Shown in pieces: positions 1 to 12,200 of a DNA stretch of 64,000 nt. The stretch's first letter is position 1. Every line of letters starts with the position of its first letter. Source of the stretch: Himantopus leucocephalus (taxonomy: Eukaryota; Chordata; Aves; Charadriiformes; Recurvirostridae). The notes under the pieces were generated by a model. It saw nothing but the letters and a program-made list of their open reading frames with translations. It was not told the origin of the DNA and ran no database searches. The stretch spans positions 19,650,929 through 19,714,928 of the forward strand of contig RSEF01000004.1 of assembly GCA_003993805.1 (NCBI GenBank), read 5' to 3'. A program made the translations under genes and the position numbers.

Positions 1-180
1 CTTTGATAACTTCATGGTGTGCTTCCTAGTTTTAATACTTTTTGGAAATCTCTTTCAGTGTCTGGGAAATTGAATCCAGTCCTGAAATAATTTATTACTT
101 TGTAACGAGCTGTCCTCTTAAGGGGTTCTAGAAAATGAAGTAAAAGCAGTGTCTTAATAGCTAATAATCGTATCTTATAG
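1..180 (+). other. 3' end of LAMP2 intron 1
   Basis: AT-rich non-coding sequence ending in the acceptor TATCTTATAG at 171-180. No exon is seen in it. Confidence 0.8.
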
Positions 181-299
181 GTTTTTTCCAGTCCTATGCA
201 GTGGAAGTAGATGTAAAGGATGCCTCTAATGCTACGTGCCTGTATGCAAAATGGATGATGAGATTCTCAATAAAATATGAAACAAACAGTAGTGATTAT
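181..299 (+). CDS. LAMP2: LAMP2 exon 2 (signal peptide end, start of luminal domain 1)
   Basis: Reads [19 protein letters not shown] and continues to ETNSSDY, with the first luminal cysteine and two sequons (NAT, NSS). It begins in phase 1 (two bases complete a Gly codon) after TATAG and ends at a strong GTAAGT donor. A second AG lies 11 nt inside (189-191, TTTTTTCCAG); using it would shift the frame, so the first is chosen. Confidence 0.92.
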
Positions 300-3200
300 G
301 TAAGTATTTGGAGGTAACTTTTGTTGAGAACTCTATTTTGTCCTGGGTAAAGGTTTAAGTACACTCTTTTACCTAGGGTGTTTGGGTTTTTTTACTTTTT
401 TTTTTAACAATGTCAGTTGTTAAGACTATTCCTAAATATTCATTTTAAAACAAAGCATAAGTTCTCAATTAATAATACAAAAAATCAGTGTAGTAATATT
501 CTAGCCCAAATAGTAAGTCTAAATTGCAGCTCAGCACGGTCAAGATTTACAGCAAAGTTAGATGTGTACTTCTGTTCTTGAGTCTGATATGGCTCCTTTC
601 TAAGTCAGATGTCAGGGAGCCTCTCTCATAATTTTGTAGAGTAAGCTAAAATAATCTCGCTAATCTTGTGCACGGTTCCATCTGACTCCAGCAGGTTTAT
701 AACGTTGTCATGGGGAAGAACTGCTATCTGTGAAAACATTTTAAATTACCCTTTTCTTGTAGAAAAATGCAACCTTGAATTTGTCATCCAGTGTGACACA
801 CAATGGAAGCGTCTGTGGCAATGACACACAAGCTGCACTTCTGGCAGTACAGTTTGGAGAAGGTCACTCTTGGAGCATTAACTTTACAAAAACCAACGAA
901 ACTTACCAGGGGGACTTTATCACATTTACTTACAACACCAATGATACTGCTGTATTTCCTGATGCTAAAAGAAAAGGTAATGTTCAGTGCGGAATCCTAC
1001 TTACACAACAATCTTGGCCACAAGTGTTGGATCTCATGTACCTGACCTTGGTTGGCTTTCCAAAGTCAGAAGGACTAATCACGTATCTAATGACTTCTGT
1101 GCCGTATACTGCCTAACTGTTGTTCATCATACTTACCTACTGTGTAAGAATACAGACTAGTTAGATTTAGTCAATGTATAATTCCTTTTAGTGCAACGGA
1201 AGGGGAAGGTTAACTGTTTGAACAGCCTTGATCAGCGAGGTGCTGCTAGTAGACAAAAGGCATATGGAAGATTCATTTTAGTGTGTACTGCTTGGACCTT
1301 CCACCTAGCAGAGCACTACAGTGTTAGGCTTTCCATGTACTAATATCTACTAATAATAGGATTATTTTTTTTCCCTGAAACTAAAACTTAAGTAGAAAGG
1401 TTCACCTTTTGTAACGGCATGTCTAGTTCTGGAAGTTTGATTACTTCTCTGCATTACTTAGCACTTCAGGTCAGGACACATAGGTAAAACATTGAAGAGA
1501 GGTTAGGATTGTTAAACTTTAATTATCTCTTACGCTTTGTCTTATGGAATTATATAAAACATAACACTACCTATAAACATGCTTGTAGTTTATAAGGTAT
1601 TAAAGTGTTTGTGCTTATTTGTAGGACCAATTACTATTGTTGTAAAGGGTACTATGCATCCGGTTCAACTGAACAACGTCTTCGTGTGTCATAATACTGC
1701 CTCTTTTGAAGCAGAAAACGTAACGCAGATTTTCTGGAATGTTACTGTGCAGGCTTTTGTTCAGAATGGCACAATCAGTAAAAAAGGTGAGCATTTCAAT
1801 GTGTGAATGAGCTTTTTTTGTATTGTGCCTTAGTGCAGGGAGCAAAGCCCCATAATGAAAAATCCACTGGCTCTAAGATGTGCTATGTTGAATAATACTC
1901 ATGTAAATACCCTTTAGTATGTATTTCCTTGTCCCTGGAAAAATAGATTATTAGAACAGATTTAGTAGTATACAGCAATGTCGATTGTTCCCGTGTCAAG
2001 GTGGTAGTCTAATAAAGTGTGTATTCCAGTAATAGGGGTATTACAAATAAGCACTTCAGAACCACTGTTGCTGACTAGATCATTGGAGCTTCAAGGTTTT
2101 TAACTGGCTGCCTTCCATTTTCAGGGGTAGCCTCTGCTTTTTATTTAAATAGTCCAGAGCCTGTTGTCTCATCTCACAGCTCAACTACTCAAGAGATGAG
2201 CCAATCATCCTGCTACATATAGCTTAATAGGGTTGCTTACTTTGCCTACAGCAAATACATATCTCACTTTTATAACCACTTAGCTATCTTTGTCCCTGTG
2301 TCAGAGATAAGTAGTACTACATATGCTACATGAATTTAAAACTGTGGGCATTACAGAATTTCTGAGAATAAGTGGTAGCTGTAAACTGTTCGGAATACTG
2401 TGCCGTAGTGCTGAGTTTGAGACTTCTGACTTGGTGATGAGCAGACTCCCAATGAGCCTAGATTTCAGCAGGGAAATTGGTATTTGTATTGAACTGACCT
2501 CTGAGTCTTAAGACTTTAATAAAATTTCAGCACTGAAATGGTGGTTAAAATTTCTTTTCAGAGTCTAGATGTCGTGCTGATACTCCTACTTCTGCACCTA
2601 CTGTTCCGCCTACTATTGCCAATGTAACTACTGCATCTACCACCACTTTATCACCTGCTCCAACAACTGCTCCCAAGCCTGTGGAGAATCCAGACACAGG
2701 AAACTATTCTCTTAAAAGTGGAAATAAAACTTGTCTTCTGGCTACTGTGGGGCTGCAGCTGAATGTTTCCCAAGACAAGGTGCTTCTCTTCTATTTTAGA
2801 AGAGTAGAAAGGTTGCTGTAGTTATTTGGTATGAAATGTGAGTGCAGGGTATTTGCTTTGTGCACTGCTGGTTGTCCAGAACTGCTTCTAAGTATTGTAT
2901 ATAGCACCCGTCTGACCTCGGAATAGCTTTGTGGCATAATATCTAGCTTCAAAACCTTACGTGGATTCACTAACTCGTTAGTGGGAGTGCCTCTAACATA
3001 ATTAAAAGCCTGGAACTTTCTTAGCTTTTAAGGCTGTTGGTCCCTGCAGATACTGTCTTTCTCCACAGAGGGAGCCAAAGCTAACCTGTTGTATTCGGTC
3101 AACAAAATAAGACTTCATTGGGCAATTTGTTTGCTTCAGTATTCCCAGCGTGTAAACTTAACTCAAGTAGCCTTGGTTTGATAGTAGCCAGGCTCAATCT

Positions 3201-6200
3201 TACTGCTGTCGTATTCATGACAAGCTCTTCTAGCCTAAGACTGCTACTGCCTGAAACAATGCTTTCCTAATGACAGCTGCGTGTCTTTGACGCGGTATGT
3301 CTGTATTGCAGCCTCTTCTGATCAACATCAATCCAAAGACAACTATCGCAGATGGTACATGTGGTAATACAACAGCTACTCTGAAACTGAATGATGGAAA
3401 TAGCACATTGATTGGTTTCACATTTGTTGTTGTAAGTAACTTATTTTATTTTAAACCAAGTTTCCACTTTAACAGGATTGCATGATGATCACACATAGTA
3501 AAATCCTTCTGTCACTAGCTAGTGGTCGGCTGTTCCCATATAGGAAGTGGAACTGGCTAGCTGACTGCCTCAAGACAAACGGAGAATTGGGTTACAGTTG
3601 TAGAAAAAGTAAGACTGTGGTAAATGTGTTAGCCTTTGTAAAGCGTGTGTTATTAAAGCTAAAAATGAAGAATTGCAAACTGACAGTTGGTTCTTGTTTC
3701 TTAAACAGAAAAATTCAAGTGCAAGCGTACAAAAATTTTATCTGAAAGAGGTGAATGTTACACTGCTCAACCGTCTGAATGGCTCTGGTAAGATCTCGTA
3801 TCTTCCTTAAAGCAAGCTTTTATTCAATGTCTGTATTTATCCATACTTCTGATTCTTTTTTCAATGCTGTTCATGCTTACTTCCTACTTGAAGTCCTTTA
3901 AGTTGGTAGGAGCAAAAGTAATAAGCAGAAATGGTTATGAGTTACTTCAAAAAGCAGTGTGGGATCATTCTCTTTTCCTGAAACTTCTGCTAATGTCTCT
4001 TACGTTGTGATAAACATACATAAACTGAGTGCTTTTCTTATAACTGTTTTCAGTAACTTAATTTTTTGAGGTGTGAAATACAGTTATACCAACCTTGAAG
4101 CTTTTTGCTTTTCTTAAACCAGCTGCTCTCTTCTTTGATTGAAGACGTTGCTGTGTCTCCCAACCACTTCTACTTAATTCTCACTGGGAAGAGACCAGTC
4201 CTTCAAAAACTAAAGCATACTTTTTCCCAAATCAAAATATGTTTTTTTTGTGGTTGTTTTTTTTTTTTAAGTTGCTTGTCATGGCTACTGCAGTTGAAAG
4301 GGCACTAAAGCTAAAATACTCACAGCTTTGCAATGCTGGGATGAGTGGGGGTACAAGGAAAGCCTAATGTCCTGTCTATATGGAGGAAAGGTTACTGCTA
4401 AGTACTGTAATAACTTAAGTGCCTGTTTTCTTTTGGTTAAGCAGATCAATCACACTTCAGACTCCCTTGTTTTTCAGAGTAGTCAGTGTTGAAAAGTTGG
4501 CCCCTCTAGATTCAGCTCCTTAGTCTTACGATTGTATGAGCAACTCTCTTGCATTTAAAGTGGGCATGCAAATTTCCTTTTTTTCCCCCCCTTTGTTTAG
4601 TCATTTCGAGTGCAGATAACAACAATTTCAGCAAGTGGGATGCTTACCTTGGTAGTTCTTACATGTGCCGAAAAGAGCAAACTCTTGAGGTTAATGAAGG
4701 TCTTCAAATACATACTTTTAATCTATGGATTCAGCCATTCCTCGTGAAGGAAAATAAATTCTCTACAGGTAAGAGTTCTTTTATTGTTAATTCTTGCAAT
4801 GTTTGCAAATTTCTTACTTGCTTAAAAGCACCAGCGTTGTACACAATCACTTTATTTTTGAAGCTCATTTCATTGTTTTGGGGGTTTTTTGCACGTGGAA
4901 TGAAGAGAAGTTCTGAGACTGACATTCAAGTTCAAGAAAAGCTTTGTTCTCACTTTAAAATGTCTGCTATGTTGGTTCTCCTTCATAAAACTTGAAGGAG
5001 CTAGAGACACTGAAGAGGGACTTAAGCATTACCTTGCAGAATAGGTTAGAAGTTACCTGACATTATCTTCACATACAGCTTTTTGTAGCTCAAGTATATA
5101 AGAAAATGGGACAGAACTTTAGCAGCAGTGGACTTTGGTAATACCATTAGGTGTTGCGTTTCTTTTTAACTGTCAGTCTAAGGAATAGGAGTGTTGTGGG
5201 GGGAAAAAAAGAACTGACAGAGCTTCTTTCAGAAGCAGTCCTGGAATATGCAGAACTAATAACAGATTTTTAAATGTTTGTTTGCTGCATTATGCTGGTC
5301 TTGTCCGGGGAAAATTGGAATGGCTTAAATGACCTCTTTCTTAATCTTTAGTGTAACCTGGTCTTTGTACTTAATGATAACACTTGCAGCAGAGTCTTAC
5401 TAGACTAGACTAATCTGGAGACAAATACGTTGGATGCAGATTTAACAACTTTTTTTAGGCAGATGTAAGTTAACTCCCCGAATGTATGCAGGGTAAACAG
5501 TATTTATCATAACACGTTCTAAAGAGTTAGGGTCCCATTTCACACTATAGTTCAAGCAGCAGCTAGCTTCCTCCTCCTCCTAATTATAGTTACTTCATCT
5601 GTCTGTAACATATCTCCATTCTGGATAGGTTCTTGATACCAAATCTAGGTTGCTTCATTCTGAATGAGTAAAAGCACCAGACTTGCCTTAAGCATGAAAT
5701 AGATAAGCCTGGTTCCAGCTTAAAAGTAGAAGAATGGCAACTTCCTTGTCTAGTACAGATCTTGTGCACATGAAAACTCGTACACCAGGGGCACTTCCAT
5801 TAGCTTACTATAGTTTATCAAACATTCCAAGTGATTACAATGCTTAATATACACTAGATGTGCCCATGAGACCCACAGCTCTTTCTCTCTTAGTTTAAAG
5901 ATGTAATAATACTTGATTTCTGAACACCTTCATATTAAGGAAAACAGATTTTTGTACCACACTTGGCAAGTATTCTGTCTTTATTTATTCCTTGTTGCAA
6001 CCTTTTTCTCATCTACAGCCCAGGAGTGTTCACTGGATGATGACAGCATTCTAATCCCAATTGTAGTTGGTGCTGCACTTGCTGGCTTGATTGCCATTAT
6101 AGTGGTTGCTTACATAATTGGCAGAAGAAAAAGCTATGCTGGATATCAAACTTTGTGAATCTAAATGTGATTCCTGTTCTGATTTCACTCTAAACAAAGC

Positions 6201-9200
6201 AAGTGCAAGTTCTGAAGTCCAAAAAAGACACAAAACTTAGGAGTAATTACTAGCCACAGCTAATTGGAGTTGAGAAACAAAGAGAGAATGTTTATCTCTG
6301 ATGAAGCAGAGCTACGTTTTTAGTGTTCCTGCTCTAAGAAGACGACATGGGTTTCATAGCTGTTTTGAAGATGTCAAATACTGGATTAATTGCTAGACTA
6401 AGGATTTTATCTTGCAAAAACCCTAAAGTGTTTCGGATTTATTTCTGCTTTTTACAAATTGTAGCCTGAAACAAGAACACGTTCTAAACTGATGTGCATT
6501 GGGCAGCTCCCAGAATAACATAGAATTTGTACTTGCTTCTCTCCTCTGCGTTCTGTAGTCGTCATAATTGTGGGTTAAGCTGGCAGCATTAGTCACTATG
6601 TTGACTTGTATAGTATTTAACAAGGATTGTACGATGCCCAGTAACAACTTTGTTTTTCATAGAATTGAACTTCAGGCTGGTATTAAGTGATCTTTTGAAG
6701 TGGCAGCAGTAACTTACTTAGCTTTGACAGTATTTGGGTAGTTTACTCCTGCCTTGGTGTAGTTCCAGGAATCATACCTATACCCTGGCTGTACAAATAA
6801 AATGGGTAACCTATACTTGCCAAATGGTGGATATGCAGGAAGACTTCAGTGTCCTTTCCAAATGCTTTCAACAACAACAAAAAATTACTGTTAGGCACTG
6901 AATTCTTTATCACTATTATACCTTGGCAATCATCTAAAATACTTAACTGAGGCAGAGTTCTGCTAAATTATTGCAAGCTTTTTTGCTGGCATCAGTTTAA
7001 AGGGAATAACCTTTCTAAATATTCCAGGACTTTAAAGTGCACTTAACTTTATATCATACTCTGCGCAGAACTGGTCTGTCTTGTTGCTTTGAATGACCGT
7101 TAAAAGATGCTTTCATTTAATGAGCCAGTATCTGTTGTTGCAACTTGAGCTTTCTTTAAATCTTCATCTTGAATGGTTCTCTGCCAACCAAAATTCACAT
7201 TATAACTGCCCGCCATTGGCATTCTGAATGTTTAATGTACTTTGTGTTTGATTGTTTGCTGTGTAGCATTTATTAATGATAAGAATGCAAAAGCCAAACA
7301 AGTCTGAGATGGACCCATGCCACCTGTTTTTCCTTGCTGTATGGAAAGGATAACTAGCTTAAAAAACGCAGCGCGACTAGACTGTTCTTAAACTGCAGCT
7401 CTGTAGAGACTAACCCTTGCTGCACAACTTTTCTCTGGCCTCCATGTGCTGTAATATAGTTTTTACTGCATGGAAAAAAAAAGGTCTTTTAGATAAGTGT
7501 GGCTCTTTTGCATACGTCATAACATGAGCTGCCTAAACTAGTTATTTAATGAACATAACGTCTCCCCCTTTAGGATGAGTTTAGCCTGCATCAAAGCTGA
7601 TTTAGTGTTCTATTAGTGTTTTCTAGGGTTGTAGAGATATCTGTGGCATGTTTGTATACAAATAATAAAATACACTTCTTTCAGTAATTTTTTTTGGTAA
7701 AAAGTTTACTCTTCACACTAGCCAAGGAAGCAAGTATGGGTGGATAATGCTTACTATAACTTGTAGTCTACAGCTTGAATTTTGCATCAGTTACTGAAAT
7801 TCATTTTAATGAAAGTGGGGAACTACTATAAGTTTAACCCTGAAACAGGCTTCAAGACTTTCCATTTTAATTTTTAAAAAAAGTGCATCTAATGACTTTC
7901 ATATTAATATATCCTCAAATGCAGAAGTTCATATAGATTTTTAGCATTTTGGTGACTGATGTTCAGTGGCACCAGTTACATATGCATTTCTGTTAAGGAG
8001 TAGTTACCACACTGTATTCACTGACCACGCAAATTTTTGAACTGTGCACAGTTTCCAAGTGACAATATAGAAGATTAGTACAAACTGCTTCCAAAATTCA
8101 ACAATACTAGAAGTATGTTTGCGAAAACTTGCAACGTAATCTTGACTTTTCAAGTTTATTGGCTCAGAGATTAAAGTACTCCTAGACTGATGTGCAGGTA
8201 ACTGGTTCAAAAAACGTTTAAGTTTCACCTGACTGCCTGTTATAAAACCACTAGTTTTCCTGTATGTATTGCTCCATAGGGAACTGTCAACCTGTTCAAC
8301 ATGTGCTCTAAATAATAAAGATCATTCTATTTCTTAAGGAAACTTGTTCACCTTTTTTAAACTGATTTGAAAACGGACATCCTGTACTCTCTTTTTCTAA
8401 GAGAAAATAAACTAAGTGAGTAAGGCCAATGTCAATCAGTCTATATCTGAGATTCTGTTACATAGCTGGTGAAGGTACACCTCAAAGAGTCCTTGGTTGT
8501 CTGTGTCTTAATGCCTTGTTTTGCAGCACATTCTGAAGTGTGCTTGGGTACGAGCCACAGCTTGGGAACTAATTGAGACACTGTACATCTGGTTCATCAC
8601 TAGAAATCTGCTTGTAAACTTTTTTGTCAATTGTAGCTCCATGCAGACAAGATATGTTTACGATTGACTTTGCTAGCCATCTTAAATTGGTGTACAGCTG
8701 TGAACAGTTGAGTTTCTTCTTGCAGTTGTCCTAGAAAATGAGATCGGTCTCTGCGTTCAGCAAAAGTGGGAAAGTGTTAGGGAACCTTCTGGGAATTGGT
8801 TAGTAGCTTCATCCTCTAAGGTAGAAGCTGTGTCGATCCTGTCTGTGTTGCCAGTTCTTCTGGTAACGGTACTACTAGATACTTCTTCCTGTATCAAGAG
8901 AGACGCTAGTCTTCCCTTTACCATGCCTCTTTCTTGCCCATCTTGTGAACTCTGTTGTTATATGGCAAGAGGAAAAAGTGCAATCTAATTGTGTACCCTT
9001 TCTTCTTGATTCTGGCCTACGCTGCTTGTATAATCTTTATGTTAAAGCTACCTTCTTATTTGCTACACAAAGTCAAAATAACGTTAGCTTGCTAAAAGAG
9101 TTTACCAGTGGGGTTCCTGAGGATGTAAATCAGTCAAAGTGAATTTAAACTGCAAGGGGACTGCAGGTATCAAATTGCCATCAAATTATTAGTGCAAGAC

Positions 9201-12200
9201 AGTCTGCAAGAGTCTGACAAAACTTGGAACAAGCAGGAGTTGCTGCTGTCCTGTAATAAATGTAAAAACTTGGGTTTGGTTTTTATTTTTGTCAAAGCAT
9301 TACTTTTTTTTTACTGTAATTCTATCTCCAGTATTGTTATCTCTCCTGGAGACTTGCAGTGAGTATTTAGACACTGGAAGATGGGACTTTGTTGTGTACA
9401 ATAATGATAAATCTACAGCAATACGCAGATGTATGTTTTTCAAGAAAGTATATCATGGAATTATGAGTCTGTCTGTTATGCTTGGGAAGGGGAAGTATTG
9501 CTGTTGTATTTGGGGGAGGGGAAGGAGGTCAGGGTTTTGTGGATGACTGTCTGATGTGCTCCTGGGGAAAGGCATAAGTAATTAGAGGGAGATTATAGTA
9601 TTAAAGAGAGTCAGGCAAACGATTGTTAAAAACAAACCTGGGTTAAGAAACGATGCAGAATGTATTGTCATGGTTTATGTTTGAACCTAAAAACTTACAA
9701 TATGTTCTATTTCATAGTGGATTGATGAGTTCATTTCAGTTCTTCCAAAATACCACACTTTTAATTTCCGAATACTAAAGACATGCAGTCGCATTATGTG
9801 AATAAAAATAGTTTTGTTCTGGTCTGTGGAAACAGCATTTAACTTGTGTGCACTTGTGGATGTTGTATATTAATGTGTATAATCTGTCATAAACTGCTGT
9901 TTGTTTTGATTACTGTTGACTGTGCCTTATATACAGTTTACTAAATATTAAAATTGTGCTCTAAGATACCAAGATTTCTGATCTTTTAGCTTAAAGATGC
10001 CATGCTAGTAGTCCTCAAAAGAAGCTTTTTCCAGCCAACGAATGCCTTTTTCTTTGTTTTCTTTTAATTTTTAAACTTAACATAGTGTTCTCTATTTTAT
10101 AGCATATACCAATAAAATGAAATTTTGGGCTATGAGTTGCATGTCATGATTGGAATTGAAAGGGAAGATAGCTATTATACTGGGGCTAAAATGATGGGGG
10201 CCAAACAATCTGATTATTTTGAATGGAGACATATTCAACCAAATATGTCAAAAAAGCTACTCCTCCTGGCCTGAATATGGAGTCTGCTTGTCGTGGTGTA
10301 CAGTTACCAGGTTCTGCGTTTGAAGACACTTCTCTGAAGCTTCTAACCATTGTACAGGAACAATACATGGATAGATGTGTGCCAACAGCAGTGGCAAACT
10401 GGAGAGAGGTAAAGGATGGAATGTTCCTAGTATGAAACTTTAAACCCTTTTTATCCTGGGAATTCCGTGTAACAGTGCCGTAGTGTGATGCGTGTTGCTG
10501 TGATCTCCTTCGTTTAAAGAAAAGAGACCAGGAATTTCTGTTGCTGCCTGCTGGGCACCTTTCATCCTTAGCAAATTTATTCATGTTTAGTATTAACAAC
10601 CCATTATCCAGCATGTAGTAGTTAAATCGTGTACGTTGACCTTCAGTGAACAAAGACGACTAAACATCAAACGCAGTTCTCTTTTTAAGGTGCTTAAATG
10701 CTTTCTCAGTAGTCAGAATATTTTGAAATAGCTCACTGTATAAGGTACATATTTCCTTTCCTTGTTTTTCTTTTCAGCTTCCAAGTGTTGCTCTGCTTGG
10801 CAGTAGGTGCCTTCAGATTCTCTGAGTGTAGTAGTTTCAGGTGCTGAACCTCCGTGTGTTGTTTTCTTTCCTCTTAGCCAAAGGCTTTGTGTAGCCTTTC
10901 ATGAAGGGGTAGTGGCAAGTGTGTACTGGACTGTAGTGAGCTAAATCAAGATGGTAAATTTCCCGTAACTAAGGCTGATTCAGTTAGAGGGTCAAATGGT
11001 TTAAATATTCACTTAAAACAATAGCTAACTTTTGATAAAGCATTGAATGTGTGTATGACACTTACTCTGCTTTAATATAAAGTCAAGCAAAAAAGTTTTA
11101 TAAGGAGTTCTGCTTTATTAAAAGTGTAAGTCCAGCACCCGTACAGTGTTGAAGCAGTACACAGACACTGTGTCCTGTCTCACTAAACATCTCATCTTGG
11201 CACCACACAGGTGGAGCTCTGCTCTCTTTACAAACAGGGGAAGAATGCCAAGCCCTGCCTCCATGTCTAAGGTGTATCACAGAGTTTGAAACCAGTTTCC
11301 AGTGGTGTTTGCTAATCCTTGCATCAGTGTTTGTTCAGCAAGGAGCTCATCACATATTTTACAATCTGTATATTAAAAACCACTGTAGCATTACAGCTGC
11401 CTCTTCTTTTTTTTTTTTTTTNAAGATCTGCGTAGTTCTCAGCTGAAACTGGTAACCCTTTTCTTGTATTTGGATTGAAAATAAAGAAAGTTGCCCACCC
11501 AAAGGGAGAGTCTTTCAGTGTTTTCCATTCGGTGCTTTCAGCATATGTATCTTTGCTGTCTCTTGTAGTTTTCAGTAAGTTTCTGCTTTGTTACTTGGTT
11601 TGCTGTCTGTTACTTCTCTTTGTGTCTAGAACCTAGAGGAATGCTGGTGACTTCAGGGTTTGGGAAGTCACTTGGACAAGGGAGTAATCTGCCAGTCTGT
11701 CTTTTTTTGTTGCAATAATGCTGTTAACTCTGAGGTGTGATCAGCTAATGCATGCTCGGACTGCTGTTTTGTCCTCACATTTCTAATCTATCTGAGTAGA
11801 CTGATCACTAGATGAAGATGCAGTTACGTGTACAAATTGGAAGAAGTATGTTTACAAGTAATTTGTGTAGTGTATTTATTTAAAGAAATAAATCTTTGTC
11901 AGTTTTTTACTCAATAGTGATTTTACTGTAGATGTATCTAATACAGTGTAAGTTCTCAAAAACGTCTGTTTGCTCCTTGCTTTCTTTGGTGTCTAATGCT
12001 CGGTTTCCTTTACTAATTTATTCTCCTTTACTTTTTTTGTTTTTCTTCTTTCTGCAGCTGAAGAATGCTTTGCTGATTCTGACCTGAACTTTCTTATTCC
12101 CATTGCGGTGGGCATGGCACTCGGCTTCCTTATCATTCTTGTCTTTATATCTTATATCATTGGAAGAAGAAAAAGTCGTACTGGCTATCAGTCTGTATAA
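181..12200 (+). CDS. LAMP2: LAMP2, lysosome-associated membrane glycoprotein 2 (exons 2-8 and two alternative last exons; 5' partial)
   Basis: LAMP2 is a heavily glycosylated type I protein of the lysosomal membrane, needed for lysosome-autophagosome fusion and membrane protection. Seven spliced exons (181-299, 763-976, 1625-1786, 2562-2779, 3312-3431, 3709-3787, 4601-4768) join in frame, all with GT/AG ends, and continue into either 6019-6158 (B type) or 12058-12200 (C type). The product shows two luminal LAMP domains split by a Pro/Ser/Thr hinge (exon 5), eight luminal cysteines in the family pattern, and about twenty N-glycosylation sequons, followed by one membrane helix and a short tail ending in a Tyr-based lysosomal signal. 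Exon 1 (start codon and most of the signal peptide) lies left of the window. The introns between exons 2 and 8 are 277-832 bp long and hold nothing else I recognise. Identification is from recalled family sequence and is very secure. Confidence 0.97.
763..976 (+). CDS. LAMP2: LAMP2 exon 3
   Basis: Encodes the core of luminal domain 1, from [19 protein letters not shown] to FPDAKRK, with one cysteine and several sequons (NAT, NLS, NFT, NET, NDT). Acceptor TTCTTGTAG, donor AAAAG|GTAATG. Starts in phase 0 and ends one base into a Gly codon completed by exon 4. Confidence 0.93.
1625..1786 (+). CDS. LAMP2: LAMP2 exon 4
   Basis: Encodes the end of luminal domain 1: [20 protein letters not shown], then a cysteine, two NVT sequons and the conserved AFVQNGTIS segment. 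Acceptor TTATTTGTAG, donor AAAAAG|GTGAGC; phase 1 at both ends. Confidence 0.93.
2562..2779 (+). CDS. LAMP2: LAMP2 exon 5 (hinge and start of luminal domain 2)
   Basis: Starts with SRCRADTP, carrying the last cysteine of domain 1, then a Thr/Ser/Pro-rich hinge of about 40 residues, the region expected to be O-glycosylated. Domain 2 follows with [20 protein letters not shown]. Acceptor TTTCTTTTCAG, donor AAG|GTGCTT; ends in phase 0. Confidence 0.93.
3312..3431 (+). CDS. LAMP2: LAMP2 exon 6
   Basis: Forty codons of luminal domain 2, starting [20 protein letters not shown], with one cysteine and two sequons (NTT, NST). Acceptor TGTATTGCAG, donor GTT|GTAAGT; phase 0 at both ends. Confidence 0.93.
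3709..3787 (+). CDS. LAMP2: LAMP2 exon 7
   Basis: Short 79-nt exon coding [20 protein letters not shown] and a little more, with sequons NSS, NVT and NGS. The FYLKEVN block is conserved with mammals. Acceptor CTTAAACAG, donor CTCTG|GTAAGA; ends one base into a Val codon. Confidence 0.92.
4601..4768 (+). CDS. LAMP2: LAMP2 exon 8 (last shared exon)
   Basis: Encodes [20 protein letters not shown], the next cysteine, KEQTLEV and FNLWIQPF, the membrane-proximal part of domain 2 shared by all isoforms. Acceptor CTTTGTTTAG, donor ACAG|GTAAGA. It ends one base into an Ala codon, which fits both downstream last exons. Confidence 0.94.
4769..6018 (+). other. LAMP2 intron 8 (exon 8 to the B-type last exon)
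   Basis: AT-rich intron of 1.25 kb. It was read for an A-type last exon (membrane helix plus a Gly-Tyr-Glu-Gln-Phe-like tail) and none was found. No repeat recognised. Confidence 0.7.
6019..6158 (+). CDS. LAMP2: LAMP2 last exon, B type (membrane helix and tail)
   Basis: Acceptor TCATCTACAG. Reads [20 protein letters not shown], then a hydrophobic helix ending AYIIG, the basic stop-transfer RRKSYA, and the tail GYQTL followed by TGA. The ECSLDDD start and GYQTL end match the LAMP2B isoform of mammals (the muscle-enriched form affected in Danon cardiomyopathy). GYQTL is a Tyr-X-X-hydrophobic lysosomal sorting signal. Confidence 0.95.
6159..12057 (+). other. 3' UTR of LAMP2 B-type transcript and intron before the C-type exon
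   Basis: AT-rich and non-coding. Candidate AATAAA signals lie at 6796-6801, 7664-7669, 8314-8319 and 11480-11485, so the B transcript may carry a 3' UTR of 0.6-2.2 kb or more. A single N at 11422 directly follows a T-rich tract and could hide missing sequence. No LAMP2 A-type exon, repeat or other gene was recognised. Short open frames around 10186-10653 resemble nothing I know. Confidence 0.6.
7664..7669 (+). terminator. Candidate poly(A) signal for LAMP2 B-type transcript
   Basis: AATAAA about 1.5 kb after the B stop codon, followed by a T-rich stretch at 7677-7693. Alternatives lie at 6796 and 8314. Confidence 0.45.
12058..12200 (+). CDS. LAMP2: LAMP2 last exon, C type (membrane helix and tail)
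   Basis: Strong pyrimidine tract and acceptor TTCTTTCTGCAG. Reads [20 protein letters not shown], a hydrophobic helix ending FISYIIG, then RRKSRT and the tail GYQSV before TAA. This is the LAMP2C-type end, linked in mammals to RNA and DNA uptake by lysosomes. It uses the same phase as the B exon, so exon 8 can join either. The RRKS/GYQ ends of the two exons show they are duplicated versions of one exon. Confidence 0.95.

Noticed and set aside
10186..10653. Open frames on both strands between the two LAMP2 last exons
   Set aside because: No similarity to LAMP2 or any family I know, no membrane helix, and not flanked by convincing splice sites in the right phase.
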